DNA of 32,833 nt from Novosphingobium sp. (lineage in GTDB: Bacteria; Pseudomonadota; Alphaproteobacteria; Sphingomonadales; Sphingomonadaceae), in assembly GCF_027486195.1 (NCBI RefSeq), contig NZ_JAIXPP010000095.1:1-32833 (forward strand), given 5' to 3'. The notes beneath the pieces were generated by a model. That model made no database searches. It was given only the letters and a program-made list of their open reading frames with translations, and was not told the DNA's origin. Every line of letters starts with the position of its first letter. Position 1 is the first letter of the stretch. Position numbers and translations under genes: made by a program. This document shows positions 32,782 to 32,833 of the stretch, in pieces.

Positions 32782-32833
32782 ATGAAGCCAATCAAGGTCG
32801 CAGTGATCGGCGTGGGCAACTGCGCAAGCTCGC
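32782..32833 (+). CDS. ino1: Inositol-3-phosphate synthase, 5' end only
   Basis: Only 17 codons are in the window: MKPIKVAVIGVGNCASS. The sequence is the start of a Rossmann fold, and the GVGNCASS form of the dinucleotide loop is characteristic of the bacterial/archaeal myo-inositol-1-phosphate synthases, which make inositol phosphate from glucose 6-phosphate with NAD. ATG at 32782 has AAGGGG about 12 bases upstream. The identification rests on one motif and would be settled by the sequence beyond 32833. Confidence 0.7.
   Translation, partial: MKPIKVAVIGVGNCASS

Overview
The window is a GC-rich bacterial chromosome segment with tightly packed genes on both strands and no phage, insertion sequence, rRNA, tRNA or CRISPR array that I can see. 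The gene set points to an alphaproteobacterium, most likely a sphingomonad (Novosphingobium-like): a Mg-type HemB, the cpoB-tilS-ftsH order, an RcdA/DUF1465 gene behind a DUF465 gene, PtsP of the nitrogen PTS, and a DUF3667 protein. The genus is an inference from gene content, not from a marker gene.

Layout. 1-6256 (+): clpA with a clear intrinsic terminator; a ligase-associated MBL exonuclease and ATP-dependent DNA ligase pair; a group II truncated haemoglobin preceded by a perfect FNR-type dyad; a DUF1275 membrane protein. 6234-10309 (-): an M23 endopeptidase, hemB, a GNAT acetyltransferase, a gamma-type carbonic anhydrase and a DUF167 gene, the last four almost contiguous. 10494-11525 (+): DUF3667 membrane protein. 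11539-20335 (-): DUF465, a possible 40-residue ORF, ptsP, a RodZ-like HTH membrane protein, cpoB, tilS, ftsH and a quinone oxidoreductase. 20634-25930 (+): second DUF465 gene, rcdA-like gene, MBL hydrolase overlapping a DUF4230 gene, an unknown multi-pass protein, nadA, and a CDP-alcohol phosphatidyltransferase. 25936-28088 (-): MFS transporter coupled to a membrane protein. 28205-29226 (+): lipB coupled to an Ala/Pro-rich lipoprotein. 29240-31281 (-): CitE-like lyase and an Old Yellow Enzyme. 31537-32833 (+): EamA transporter and the first 17 codons of a probable inositol-phosphate synthase.

How the genes work together. Most are housekeeping: proteolysis (ClpA, FtsH, RcdA adaptor), envelope maintenance (M23, CpoB, RodZ-like, lipoprotein), cofactors (HemB, NadA, LipB), tRNA modification (TilS) and regulation by PTS-Ntr. 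The most distinctive parts are the DNA ligase/exonuclease pair, which appears without the helicase and phosphoesterase that often accompany it, and the FNR-type site in front of the haemoglobin. The non-coding signals worth following are the structured divergent region between the two DUF465 genes, an orphan terminator upstream of the EamA gene, and a hairpin-rich 348-base leader in front of the inositol-phosphate synthase. I did not find a convincing entirely new multi-gene system.
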